Below, piece by piece: positions 49,916 through 62,113 of a DNA stretch of 64,000 nt; position 1 is the stretch's first letter, and each line of letters begins with the position of its first letter. A model generated the notes under the pieces. That model worked only from the letters and a program-made list of their open reading frames with translations, had not been told where the DNA came from and did not search any database. The stretch comes from Paraspadella gotoi (taxonomy: Eukaryota > Chaetognatha), in assembly GCA_051294375.1 (NCBI GenBank), contig CM119263.1, positions 24,842,688 to 24,906,687 on the forward strand, written 5' to 3'. Both the position numbers and the translations under genes were made by a program.

Positions 49916-51871
49916 ATTATTATTATTATTATTATTAATTAAAATCGCAAGAGCTTTCCTTCGGATTTCTGAATTTAACTATTCAATTCGCTGGACTACA
50001 TTTCTGTGGTCATGGTTGACAGTTGGACCAAAACGACCGTCGGGCATGCGGTTGTTGACGCCTCTTTTATAAAAATATTAAAGAAAAGAAATATTAGCGA
50101 GCCAAATAGGGGGGAAAAATAAAACCGCTACTTAAGCTGCTGGACGAAAGACTTGGCCAATCGAATCCGCGGTTTGTAATTTAACTATAACCAGGCAGGT
50201 TAGCCAGCGGGCTCCGCTAGCTGGGCTTTCGAATAGCGCGTAATAGCCTTCCGGGCTTCACGCGGAAATCGTCGAATTTTTCTTGGTTTTAAATAAAAGG
50301 CGCGCGGTCTTATCGGGACTGGTGGCTAACATTCTTCGTCGCCGCTGCTAGCCGCCGCGGACACGAGACGAGGCAACGTGGGCGTGCGGACGATCGAAGC
50401 AGTCGATCCGAGCTTCCAGACATTCACGATCATCCCGAAGTCATTTCATTAAAAAGTATGGAAAGGCCTATGCCTCACGGCGATGGCAGAGAGTGGAGAC
50501 CTTCGTAGTTAAAGGATATTTTGAAATTCGCGAAAATGCCCAAACAAACATATGGTTTTGGGCGTTCTTAACAAGAAACATTAACTTGATTTTTTTTGTG
50601 GGATTCTTATCCACTTAAGAGAAAGTCGAGCTCACGGTTCAAGCGATCACGAAATCTGACGATGTAAGACGTGACCGCGTATACACGCCTTTTCAAAAAC
50701 TTTCACATTTCATTGCCGTTGCACCAGTCATTCGAGACCGATCCGCGCAGCGTTAGTTTAGTTAAATCATGATTATTCGCAGTCCGTTCCGCGCATGTTA
50801 GAAAATTGTCCCTGTTATTGTTTGCCCGCGCGGAGTGCCGCTTCCGAAGTTTGAAGTTGAGACAGAAAGGAGAGGAATAAGTTTGCACGCCGCCGCGATA
50901 GCCTGTTTTTTCCCGAAACCCCAAACCCGTTATTGCACAGCAGCCTACCACGGCGTCGAAGAAATGGCTGGAAGAGCGTCGCCCGACATTTGCCGTATCG
51001 CCTTATCCGCACGGAGAAATCCTGTCAAGTCAAAATTAGTGCTCCGCCGTCGATTGAACACAGGCGTCCCTGTACGCGTCGTCCAAATGCAGTCTCTGAC
51101 AGTTCGTCAAGCTGCTACTGCGTTCTGGGATTAAAGTGGGGAATGAGAGAGCGAAGTTATGAGCATTGGAGGAAAGGAGGATAGAGTTAGAGGCCGAGGA
51201 ACTAAGAATCAAAAGGAGGAAAGGAATAAGTGAAAAGCAAAAACTGCGGCCGTCATGATGAGCGTTGCCTACGAGGAGCGCCTGAAGCGCAGCCGCCGCG
51301 AGAGTGCCGCTTGTAAGCACGCCGCCTTGAGCAACGACGCATCGAGGAGCCGCCGCCGAGAGGTTCCGTCGGAACGAAGAAGCATGAACCACAGCGATCC
51401 GGTTTTAACGAAGATGTCAGCCCGCTCGACAACGCTGTGTCAACCAAAGACAATAATATCCGCGGTAAGGCGAGTCTCGAACAGAAAAGGATAACCGAGG
51501 GAGAAGCTTCGAGGTCGAAGGTTTTTTCTTACGTTTTCAGAGATTGCGGGAGAAAAATGGATCGAGTACTCGCCGCCGCGCCGATAGTAACGCGCGCCGG
51601 AGGTACCGGCCGCCGCTACATGCGTTATGCCGCGCTGAAACCCATACCGCATTCAGTTCCGCCGCCCGTACAGCCGTTTCGTCCGTGATCCCGTTAAAGC
51701 GAGTGAGCCGCCGCTCTGCCCGCCGCCGCCGCCGCCGCCGTCCTGAGTCACCAGAAAAAGCTGGGCTGAGTCACATGTCAACACCGTTATCAGAATACCG
51801 TTCGCGTTATCGGATTATCACCGCCGTGTGAGATCTCTCTCGTTTGCGCGAAGCCCTACCTTCTAGGCCCT
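43985..51871 (-). repeat. R-orientation insert, exact inverted and direct copies
   Basis: 43,985-44,379 is a diverged R version of about F 16,800-17,172. 44,380-48,308 is the exact reverse complement of 12,860-16,796, and of 30,738-33,288 across the GA tract. 47,779-51,871 is the exact direct copy of 25,823-29,915. It ends at 25 N. The minisatellite, microsatellites, S and the frameshifted gene all recur here. Confidence 0.85.
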
Positions 51872-51896
51872 NNNNNNNNNNNNNNNNNNNNNNNNN
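51872..51896. other. 25-N assembly spacer
   Basis: Exactly 25 N, before the G-run that starts the last clean piece. Confidence 0.95.
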
Positions 51897-52287
51897 GGGG
51901 GGGTGAAGTGAAACTCCTGGCCATCGTGAATGTAAGATGAAGGGACGGGGAATGAACAATGTTAATGATAAAAGCTGTAATTATATGAGCGAGTTAGAAT
52001 TAAAATGAGTTAAAAGATCAGCCTCGATTGACGAACTTTTGGTGATAAAATAGTTTCGAAAATTAAAAAAAAAAATCTCTTTTGCAAATCATAACTCAGA
52101 TTTACAATTTGGATTGGCGATGAAGCTGAAAAATTATTATGAAATGTAAATCCCGACAAAAATGATTTTTAGAGGATGTGTTTTAAGCCGTAAAAGTGAG
52201 GTAAAAATAGTAGTAGCAGTAGTTAAATACCTTTAGGATTGACAAGGAAAAGTTTTAACTTTCAAAGAAATTCCATTCTAAAGTGAG

Positions 52288-52395
52288 GAGCGACCGAGAG
52301 AGGACGCCACCGGTCGCTCGAGAAGGTAAGTTTACCGAAGCAGATGGAACGGAAAACGATGGGAATGAAGGACGATGTTTATTTCTCTACTTTAG
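52288..52395 (+). other. Hairpin and candidate 70-base intron
   Basis: A 9-bp stem (52,288-52,296 with 52,311-52,319) is followed by GAGAAG|GTAAGT at 52,326 and by TTTCTCTACTTTAG|G ending at 52,395. After the acceptor a frame reads LKKGRTISVLTIDAEVIWHG to a stop near 52,495. Before the donor only about 14 in-frame codons are open. Donor and acceptor are also present in the noisy copies (17,614-17,693 and 34,106-34,185). The donor consensus is perfect but coding support is thin. Confidence 0.25.
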
Positions 52396-54209
52396 GTTGA
52401 AAAAGGGAAGAACAATTTCCGTCTTAACAATCGATGCTGAGGTGATTTGGCACGGAAGAAGTTCTTTGCCAAGAGAGGGAAAGATTTCAGATTGAGTAAT
52501 AAAAGATATTACAGTAGCGCGATTAACGTGATTAACGTTCATATCGTTTACGTATTAATTAATTAATTTTATTTAATAAACTATTTTTATTATGTTTTCG
52601 TTTGCTCAGGCTTAGTCTTTGTTTGTTGGTGATTATTGTACTCGAATATCTTGTTGTATTCGAATAAAATCGCATATATTATCAGATAACTCGGGAAAGG
52701 GATATACAATTTTATACATTATACTGCTAAGTTAATTAGTTTAACATATTAGGCTGAGCTTTCGTAAAGATCGAGGCCAGGGCGAGTTCTTCGCTGTGGA
52801 AGGCAAAGATTTCTGACATTGCGATAAATCTGACAATACGATAAAAGATAAAAGAAAAGAAGCTTAGCAACTAAGTTAGTAGGTTCTATTATTCGGTCCT
52901 AACTCCCTGACTATTTCGATTGTAAATGTCTCTAATAATTACTATTCCCATTCTCTCTCTCTCTCTCTCCCCCTTAGGAGGCAGGTGTTCGCGAAAAAGG
53001 CGAAAAAATGGCTGGGAGGACGGAGTCATCACTCACGGGTAAATAAGGCGGAAATGCAGAAGGAGGAGTTTTGGCAGCTTTGAAATTTATTCCCAAGAAA
53101 GACCTCGCGCTGAGCTAGGAAAATCCAGTTCGGGAAGCGAGACGGAGTTAGAAGAAGGGAGAGAGGGAGAGAGGGAATGTGAAAGAGAGCGCGAGACACA
53201 GGAACGTATTGTGAAGGTCTCACGAGAATTCTTTATTTTTACGAGAGACCTCATGTCCCACTTTACTATCGATTGTCTGTTTATCCCGAAACATTTAACG
53301 TTTAAAACTTTCAACTGTATTCGGCTAGAGTTTACAACGATTTACTTCATAATTTAAATAACTATTCGTCAGTTTTCAGTGCGGCCCCCTGTTTTGTAAA
53401 ACGGTTACAAGTTTTAAAATTTTCTTAATTTTTTTTTTAGTTTTTATTTTTTCTTTTTCAATTTTCTAAACTCATCCCAGTTTTCTTTAAAAAAAAAAAG
53501 AAAAAGTTTTTTCTGCCTCGACGGCTCGGTTATTTCCAAAGGCCTCGCGTCCTTCATGGATACCAAACATTTTTCTCCCTTTCGTTATCGTCGTCGTCGT
53601 CGTCGTCATCGTCGTCCTCGTCGTCGTCGTCGCCGTCCATATTTTTCTCGTTTTCTTTATCTTCTTGTTTTCTGTTTGTGTATCGACGTCTGTTTCTTTT
53701 CGGTTTTTATTTGTTGCTGTAAAAAAAAAAACAAAAAACGAAAAAACCCGGAATTCGTCGCTCGGAGGTCGGGGGACATTGAAGTGTTGTGGGCGAAAGA
53801 GTGGAGTCGGGATGTGGTGTGGGTGGAAGAGGGAAGTGGGAATGGGGTGTGGGAAGAAGGGGGTTGGGCGAAAGGGGGATACTATCGGTGATATGAAAAG
53901 AAATATAAAGTTAGGACTGAAAGGATGGAGTGAGTAGATTAGTGATAGAGAAGAGTAAAAGGTGCGAGGAAGATGTTAGAAGCTGAGAAAATTAAGAGAG
54001 AATAGAGAAGTGGAACAAAGGGGGAAAGGAGCGAAGAGGAAAGCAATGAGAGAATAGGAGCATGGAGAAACAGTAGCAGAATAGAGAGGAGAGGAGCAGA
54101 GGAAATAGGAGCGGGCCAAAGGTCTCGAAAGCGTCTCTCAAGTCTCGACTGGAGCGGCACGCGTCAATTGCGTCGGGTTAATTTTCTGGGAGAATTTCAC
54201 GAATCCCCA

Positions 54210-54246
<37 letters not shown>

Positions 54247-55423
54247 TGGCAGCAACGATGATAACGACGACTAATGGACGTTGCCACAACCTGGAAATCC
54301 TTTTCCGGTTTGAAGCGAAATGAGGTTTTCTCAAATGACGGCGAAAAAAAAAAGACGAAATGACGAGGAGAAATAAATGAAGACGAAGTCACAACAAGCA
54401 ACGAAAATGAAGTAAAAACATTTTTAAGCTAACAAAAGTGAAATAGTAAAAAGTGAAATAAATACAATCAATGAAAATAAAACGGTCGAGTTACTAAATA
54501 GTAAAACAAACAAACGACGTCAACGACGCAATCGCGATGACGTCGACGACGACGAAATAGGGATGACGACGACGATTAAAAAAAAAGAAATTCGAAGCGA
54601 GGACTGAGAAGCGATGCGCGCGATTCTCGGCCAAAGTTCATTTTTTACCGAAATAAAAAAAACCCCGCTTATCTCGAATCCCAGGGAAAGAAATTTCTTC
54701 CCACGCGAGATTCGTTTGCTAATCCTTTGCCTCTTTTTTCATTCTCACCCATCTCTCCCTCCTCCCGCTTTCACCCTCTCCTCCTTCTTCCCCCCCCCCC
54801 AACTTTTTCCCCAACTCCCTCTTCGCTCGTTTCTCACAACAAAAGTCCCGAAAAAAAAATTTCTCACTCGAGTCCTCGGGTTCCGATTCGATTGGGGAAA
54901 AAAAAGGAGTTTAATGGCATCAACAACATCCGATACCCATGACCGATTCTACTTATTTATTTTTCGCTTAATTCAAAAAAACACTTTTTACTCTTCCCCT
55001 TCTCTTTCTTTATTCCAGCTTTGCTTTTTTATTTCCCTTATTTTTCTCCCTTCTTTCCTAATTCCTACTCCCTTCCTCTCTTTCCTTCCTCCCATTCCTT
55101 CCTCCCTTCCTCCCTTAATACCTATCTTCTTCTCTTTCCTTTCCTTTCTTAGCAATCCCCCTCCATCGCTGTGTGCGCTTGTGCCTCTTCTTCCATTTAC
55201 ATTCAACTTCCCTCTCCTCAACTTACCTTCACTCCAACAACTTTGTCGCTTTCCCCTTTTCTCTCTACGTTCCTTCCCCTTCCACCCTTACCCTTCAATA
55301 CGTACCCCTTCCCTGTCACTCGAACGCCGCCCCCCCGCATCAGCTGCTCTCCTCGTAGGAGAGACGGGCTCCCGAATCCGTTCTGCGTCGCTGCGCCGAC
55401 AGGATATCAGACTTCGATACTGC

Positions 55424-55770
55424 GGAGCGGCGCCGATTGCGCAGCGTCCGATGCTGCATTGGATGCGGCATCAGACGCGGCATCATCGACGGAAGGCGAG
55501 GACGGAGTTCCGACTCCAATTGATCCAGTTCCAACTGCGTCTTTCCATCAACACGATTGTCCTGTCATCAATCCATGTCAACCAAATATGGGGCGTCCAT
55601 TGGGGACAATAAAATGTGGGACATTTCTTCGAGGACAATGAAATATGGGTCAGTTTTTAAAGACTATGAATTATAGACGCCATTCATTGTGGCCAAAGAA
55701 ATCGGGGGCCTCCCATTGCATGAAGACAAGGGAATACGTGAAATTGAACAAAAATGTATTTTTCTTTATC
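55424..55770 (+). CDS. Candidate exon of a Cys-containing protein
   Basis: The frame reads ADCAASDAALDAASDAASST, then EGEDGVPTPIDPVPTASFHQ, then HDCPVINPCQPN and IKCGTFLRG up to about 55,640. It then needs a one-base shift, supported by an extra T in the noisy copies (GGACATATGAAATATGG), to continue as MKYGCQFF, YRRHSLWPKKSGASHCMKTR and EYVKLNKN. The style is an Ala/Ser/Asp linker followed by a cysteine-bearing region, as in many secreted proteins. I do not recognise the family, and the cysteine spacing does not match a standard chitin-binding domain. Upstream a pyrimidine-rich stretch ending CCTCGTAG (about 55,361) could be a splice acceptor. Confidence 0.3.
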
Positions 55771-56171
55771 GAAAAGATTTTTAAAACCATTTTAGTCAAT
55801 CGTTGTTCATCGTTTCAATTTCCTTTCGCCTGTCCGTCAAATATGCAAAGGTCCACCATCCGATCCATTGTAATGGCACGATCAAAATTCCGTCACTGTC
55901 CTCAAACGGTCGTCAAACGGAAGAAAATGTACATTGTACAAGCCGGCCGCCGCCATGTCGGCAATCGGCGAGAAAGTGATTTGCGCGTCGGCAATGAGCT
56001 GTTCCGCCTTTCATCTTTACTGTTTTCTCCTTCATTTGCGAATTTATGCGCTGATAACATTGTCGCCGCCGCCGCCGTCCCCGCAGCCGCGAACGGCGTC
56101 TTTGCTACCGAAGACGACTGGGCCGGCGAAGACTTTCTTTCGTCTACGTCATTGAGATAAGTGAATACTCG

Positions 56172-56259
<88 letters not shown>

Positions 56260-56740
56260 TGAGACGGAGTCTCTTTTCCTCCGAGTATTTGCATATTGTC
56301 GTCATCTCAATAGCACGACGACGCCGGTCCACATCTCGGGATGGAATGGAAGATGGGGCCGACTCCAACCGGCGTCACGTCGTAAGAAGAAAAAAAATTG
56401 AGAAAAAATATAAAAAATATATATAATAGCGCATTAGCGCGTCGGGGGATGGCGCTCGTATGACCGAAGAATCTATAACCCCGGCTCCCGCGACCGGCAA
56501 GTCTCTCGCCCGGTTTTAAAAACGCCCGACCAGGCCCTCGCCCGACCAGGCCCTCCCTTTTTCCTTCGCTCCTGAGAATACGGTTTTTTTTTCATTTACT
56601 TTCGAAAATTAGCCACGATTTTTAACCAAGAGGGAAAAATGTTTTAGAAAAAAAGTGAATAAAAATAAGTTTTCTTTATTTTTTTCACTCGAGTCTACGA
56701 TTATCCTTAACGGGGTCTAGATGATGAGGCAAGGCGAGGC

Positions 56741-56789
<49 letters not shown>

Positions 56790-56791
56790 AA

Positions 56792-56888
<97 letters not shown>

Positions 56889-56952
56889 CAAGAAAGAAAG
56901 AAATTTGGGAACTCAAATGAAAGAAAGAAAGAAAGAAAGAAAGAAAGAAAAA

Positions 56953-56996
<44 letters not shown>

Positions 56997-56997
56997 G

Positions 56998-57032
<35 letters not shown>
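56741..57032. repeat. Perfect compound GAAA/TAAA/GAAA/GA microsatellite
   Basis: GAAA at 56,741-56,789, TAAA at 56,790-56,838, GAAA to 56,900, about 20 unique bases, GAAA again, then GA to 57,032. The long Phe/Leu/Ser and Lys/Glu/Arg frames across it are translations of the repeat. Confidence 0.95.
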
Positions 57033-58110
57033 GGAGGCAAATAAATGCGCGATAAAGGTGAAAAAAAGGAGGGGAAAACCAGATGAAGCTAATGAAAGTA
57101 AAAGGTAAAATAACAGAAAAAGGGGAAAATTAAGTCGAAGACGAGGCAGCAGAAAAAAAAAGTAGACGAAAAAAAAATTCCAGGAAGAAAAAAAAAGGTT
57201 AAAAATAAATAAGAAAAAAAAGAAGATAAAGAAAGTTTTTTCTTTTTTTTTTAACCGGGAGACTCACCGCTCCGTCGGCTCACAACAAAAAAGGCGATCG
57301 CTAATGTATTCCGTGAACTAAAATGGCTCGAATAAAGAGCGGAATGCCTCGCATATTTTATCGATTAATGTGGAGGAGCCTCCCGTTTTTTTTTCGTTGT
57401 AGCGAGAAGGCCCCGGGCACGAGGGCGATCCACGATGGATTGATCAGACCCCGGGCTGCCGACGACGAAAATAGCGACGATAACGATGACGATATAACGA
57501 CGATATCGATCATGAAAGCCGTTAAGAACAATGAAGATCGACAAGATGTATAACGAGTATATGACGTTATATAACGATATATAACGTTATTAACGACGTT
57601 TGTGAGGATATCGACGAAATCAATGACGGTAACGATGACGAAGATAATTGCATTGGACAAAAAAAAAATTAAAATACTTAAATCTTTGACTTTGACTAAT
57701 GGATTATTATTATGGCTAATGGCCTATTAAGAGTTCTTTGTCAATGACCTTGTCACGATTGCTTTCCGAAATGACAATATATCCCGTCTTTTAAACAACA
57801 ATAATAATTACAACGATAATAATGACAAAGACAACGGCTAACGGAGAAACTCTTAGTCAGCTTCTTTTAAAACCGCCCTAAGAAGAAAGGGCCGACGCCC
57901 GCCGACGCCACCGCCTGGAACTCCTGTCGGTCGGCGTCGTTAAGCGCTAAGCAGCACAACATCAGATCGGCGCCATCTTTTTTTAGGGGGTGGGAGAAGG
58001 GGGCGCTAAAAAGGCGGTCGAGTTCAACTTTCGTTTCTATCTTGCGCCTTTGTTCTGTTTTCTTTTTCTCGGGTCAACTCAACTCCGCCCCCCGCCCCCC
58101 CCCCCAGGCA

Positions 58111-58259
58111 TGATCGCTGCCAAACACTCCAATGCCTTTCATCGCCAAAGGTCATTCATTGCCTTCGCTTCGAGAAATGCCATCCTCTCCACGGACGGGA
58201 GGAGCTGCGGACAATCCTTGGCGCTGGATGGGAACCAAAAACTGGCCGAACGGGGATAG
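58111..58259 (+). CDS. Candidate terminal exon, unknown
   Basis: A C-rich tract ending CCCCCCAG|G at about 58,108 resembles a splice acceptor. From 58,111 a frame runs 49 codons to TAG: MIAAKHSNAFHRQRSFIAFA, then SRNAILSTDGRSCGQSLALD and GNQKLAERG. In the noisy copies (23,880-24,037 and 40,372-40,529) the same DNA is read in two frames because of indels. Composition is plausible but short, and no upstream exon is evident. Confidence 0.25.
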
Positions 58260-58468
58260 TTCCTTTGTTTTCCGCGCCCGGCGGTGGAAGCCAAAACGGT
58301 CGAGGGCTGAAATGTGGTCAAGTAAAAGTCATCGACCGATATCGAGAACCCTTCTGCCTGATGTAATACTGATGTGATGTAATATAGATATGGACTCAAT
58401 GTATTGCGCAAGGTTAGTTCGATATTTTAAAATCGACGCCCGAGCATTGGCGCCGTTTCCACCCAACA

Positions 58469-58652
58469 AGATAGATGGCACTTAAAATTGGCGCACGATC
58501 ACCGGCGCCCTAAAGAAAGTAGGCACTTTAACATTGGCGCTTAATCACAAGCACCCGAAAAATAGTTGGAACATTTAAATTGTTACCCAACCACTGGCGT
58601 CCGACGTATATTGGGCAGAAAAAAAATGGCGCCCAACTGTCGGCGCCTAGCA
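58469..58652 (+). repeat. 46-bp degenerate tandem repeat (clean copy)
   Basis: Four units built on GGCACTTAAAATTGGCGC and CACCGGCGCCCTAAA. Spacing is 44-47 bases. See 24,271-24,466 for the noisy copy. Confidence 0.65.
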
Positions 58653-58870
58653 ATCGGTGGCTTAAATTTTGAATGCGTCAGCGAACGTGATTCCGTCAAG
58701 AAGAAGAAGAAGGAAAAAAGGAGGAAGAAGATTTTATTTCCTTTGCTCTTTTTTTTGTTGTCAAGGGAGGAAAGAGAGGAAAGAAATTAAAACAAAAAGA
58801 GCAAGATGAGAAGAAAAGAAGGAACTACTGACAGAAAAAGAAGGGTATAACTAAATAAACAAAGAGAGAT

Positions 58871-58961
<91 letters not shown>

Positions 58962-59102
58962 GAACAATGAATAACAGAGAAAATAAGAAAGCAAAGAAAA
59001 AAGAGAAAGATTGAAAAAACAGACAGAGCAAAGCTAAAACCGGTTTTCGCTGTGAAAAACCACACGATTATTCCCAACGAGACGCTCGATTACGACCTCT
59101 GC

Positions 59103-59196
<94 letters not shown>

Positions 59197-60477
59197 TGAA
59201 GCCTTGTCACCAAAATTCCCCCCGCGACTCCGTGAACCGAGTGAAAAATGTCTTCGACCCAAAGTCACCGCCTCCGTTTCAATGAGGGTTGGGGGGGGAG
59301 AGTGACGGGATGAGAGGGGGGGGTTGAATAGCGGCTGAAGGAGTATTGGAGAAGGAGGAGGACAGGGGGAAGGGGGAAGGGGCCTTGACTGCCGCTCGCT
59401 TCTTTTATTTTTATTTTTATTTATTTTTTCTCGTTTCGGTTTTTCGAAACGAGAATCAATAAATGTTTGACGTTTTTTTTCCCAGAGTTCGCGAAAAAGA
59501 TTGTTCCGCGCTTTAACCGAACTGGGGCTGGGTCGAGCTGAAAGAGTTGGGGGTACATAGCGTCGGGGGTGGCGCGGCGCGGGGCCGGGGGGTACAAAGA
59601 ATACCACAGACAAGGCTTCGCGTTTCGGCATATTTCCGCGGGGCGTGGCGACACGAAATTGATTTGATACGAATTCAAATTCGCATGAATAAGTACTGCT
59701 GGGGTTTTCGCCCGGACGAGTCTTGGTTGTATTTTTTTATATTTATAATTTCTAAATTTGACACTTTGTACAAATTATTAACATATTAATTGGATATTGG
59801 AAGAAATTCAGAGAAATAATCAAGGAAATCAAGCTACATACGTAAAGACCGAGTTATTTATTTATTCTCTCAATACAATTTAGCATAAGGGTTGAGGTAC
59901 AAAGTAGAGAGATTTGATTTGGCAAATAATACAATTTAGCTTATGGGTTTGAATAAAACTTTTAATTTGACTTTAATGAACTCAAAAGATCGAAGAGTCG
60001 CGGGCTCATTCCGGTATTTTGAGTGAGCTTTTGACTCACAAAGACACGATCGCGCCTTTTTAGCATTTTTAACTTTGCCATTACTTTTCAAAAGTGGCAA
60101 CGACGAAACACAAACAGAAAACCGTCGTCATGATAACGAGAGCGAAAGGAAAAAAGAGCCTCTGTTTTAATTACTCAAAGAGGAGCGCGTGGAAAGGTTC
60201 TCGGGCGAAAGACGACTGAGGCGAGGAGAGGGGGAGGAAGTATTTCGAAAGGAAAGGGGAGTCATGTGTTCCGCTTTGTTTCACACGCTGACAAACACCC
60301 GGACACGCGCGCGTGTAAAAAATAAAACAAAAAAGCAACTTGTCAGAGGAGAAAATAAAAAGAAAGCGAGAAGAAGAGATTCCCACTCTTTTACCCGTCT
60401 TCGTCGTTGTTGTCGTCTTCGTCGGCGTCCTTGCCAGTTTTTGCCAGCACCTCCCAAGAATGCTATTTCTTCGTGTC

Positions 60478-60538
60478 ACTGTTCACTGTTCAGTGTTCAG
60501 CGTTTAGTGCTCAGTTCAGTGTTCAGTGTTCAGTGCTC
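60478..60538 (+). repeat. 9-bp tandem repeat, unit GTTCAGTGT
   Basis: About seven imperfect units, including GTTCACTGT, GTTCAGCGT and GTTCAGTGC variants. Single copy in the window. Confidence 0.75.
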
Positions 60539-60883
60539 TATCTTTCCATCACCATCACAACTGTAAATCGCCGGTCTATGACTTTATTCAGTTCGTCTAA
60601 AACAATAAAGATTTTTTTTTAACTTTTGTATGTACACATATTTTAAATTACGAGCGACATTTTTTCTAAATTCTTCTTCCCACCCATCGTCGCGCACGGG
60701 AATATAAATAGTATAATTTTGTTTTTGCCCGTCGTCAAATTCCGCGAGCGGCGCTTGGCATTTGAGTCACGTTAAGCGGAAACAGCGCCTCTTCCCGCCA
60801 CAAAAGTGACAAACGAAAAAAAGAGCAACGCCAGAATAAAGAATTTCGCGGGGCAAAGACGAGCCAAGCGTTTCTGCCAGCGA

Positions 60884-60910
60884 CGCCGCCGCCGCCGCCG
60901 CCGCCGCCGC
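60884..60910 (+). repeat. (CCG)n tract
   Basis: About nine uninterrupted CGC/CCG units, giving a poly-Arg or poly-Ala frame depending on register. Confidence 0.95.
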
Positions 60911-61254
60911 AGAGACCGACCGCTCTCTCCTATATTTATTTGCTTAGGGTTTTTTTTTTGGTTTCTGTTGAAAAAGGAAGCGTTATTGCTGACTTCGTTG
61001 TCGTTGTTGTCGTTGTCATCGTCAGCTTCATCGTTGTCATTCTTTGCGCGGTTTCCACACTAAATGTCATTAAATTTCGTCGATATCATTAAAAATTCAA
61101 TCGACTAATGTAAATGTTTAGATTGCATTATGACTATTCTTATCACTTTTTTTCATCGTATTCATCGTGGTCATCGTCGTCGTCTTCGCTGTCGTCGTTG
61201 AGTCCATCCGACATTGTTGGTTTTTTTCCCCCATTTTGTTATCGTCTCTAAGAA

Positions 61255-61392
61255 CGTCGTCGTCGTCGTCGTCGTCGGTGTCGTTACGGTTATGGTCGTT
61301 GTCGTTGTTTGGGATTTGATGTGGTTTTGCTCGACTCGCGTGAAAGTGGATTTTTGCGCCAAACAAAAAAGACGACGACGACGACGACGACG
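61255..61392. repeat. Inverted pair of CGT and GAC trinucleotide tracts
   Basis: (CGT)n at 61,255-61,277 and (GAC)n at 61,371-61,392 are complementary over more than 20 bases, with a loop of about 93 bases. Confidence 0.8.
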
Positions 61393-61781
61393 CCACCAAC
61401 GCGAACTAAATTTTGTTTGTTTTCCGAACTGCGGCCTAATCCAGAAATTAATCCCGCGGAAGGGAGAAAAAGCCTTTTAAAAAGGTTTGGCTCTGCCTTA
61501 AATCACAATTAAGGCTAAAACAACTAGAGATTTTCATTTGTCCCTCTGGGTAACGGGGTTGCTCGCTGCGTGGAGCGGATTGTTCGAATGAAAGGCGAAT
61601 CTATGAGTACGGACTACTTCACAAAGAGAAGCTTAATTTAGTGAAATGTTTTCAGCTAGGCAGAAAAAAAAAAGATAGTTGGTGTTTTTGTGGTAACTAA
61701 GTAAATAAATGAATAAACGAATGAACGAATGAGTGAATAAATAAATGAATTCTGCAACCAGACGCTTTTCCTCCCCCCCCC

Positions 61782-62113
61782 NNNNNNNNNNNNNNNNNNN
61801 NNNNNNNNNNNNNNNNNNNNNNNNNNNNNNNNNNNNNNNNNNNNNNNNNNNNNNNNNNNNNNNNNNNNNNNNNNNNNNNNNNNNNNNNNNNNNNNNNNNN
61901 NNNNNNNNNNNNNNNNNNNNNNNNNNNNNNNNNNNNNNNNNNNNNNNNNNNNNNNNNNNNNNNNNNNNNNNNNNNNNNNNNNNNNNNNNNNNNNNNNNNN
62001 NNNNNNNNNNNNNNNNNNNNNNNNNNNNNNNNNNNNNNNNNNNNNNNNNNNNNNNNNNNNNNNNNNNNNNNNNNNNNNNNNNNNNNNNNNNNNNNNNNNN
62101 NNNNNNNNNNNNN
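61782..62113. other. 332-N assembly gap
   Basis: A gap of non-round length, as set by a distance estimate, preceded by a run of nine C. Confidence 0.95.

Larger units (their letters stand above)
51897..59860 (+). other. Clean F copy of the locus, right part
   Basis: It matches F 17,175-25,741. Its microsatellites are near-perfect: GA at 56,176-56,254, GAAA/TAAA at 56,741-57,032, GAAA at 58,868-58,969 and CT at 59,103-59,196. It joins directly to single-copy DNA at 59,861. It is the best template for the non-coding right half of the locus. Confidence 0.8.
59861..61781. other. Single-copy DNA right of the repeated block
   Basis: Nothing here recurs elsewhere in the window. It holds a near-duplicate of about 22 bases (AATACAATTTAGC at 59,872 and 59,927), a 9-bp tandem repeat (60,478-60,538), a CCG tract, paired CGT/ACG tracts and a short AT-rich TATAAATA at about 60,704. 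Open frames of 85-125 codons are Arg-rich or Val-rich translations of the trinucleotide tracts, so I see no convincing gene. Confidence 0.6.
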
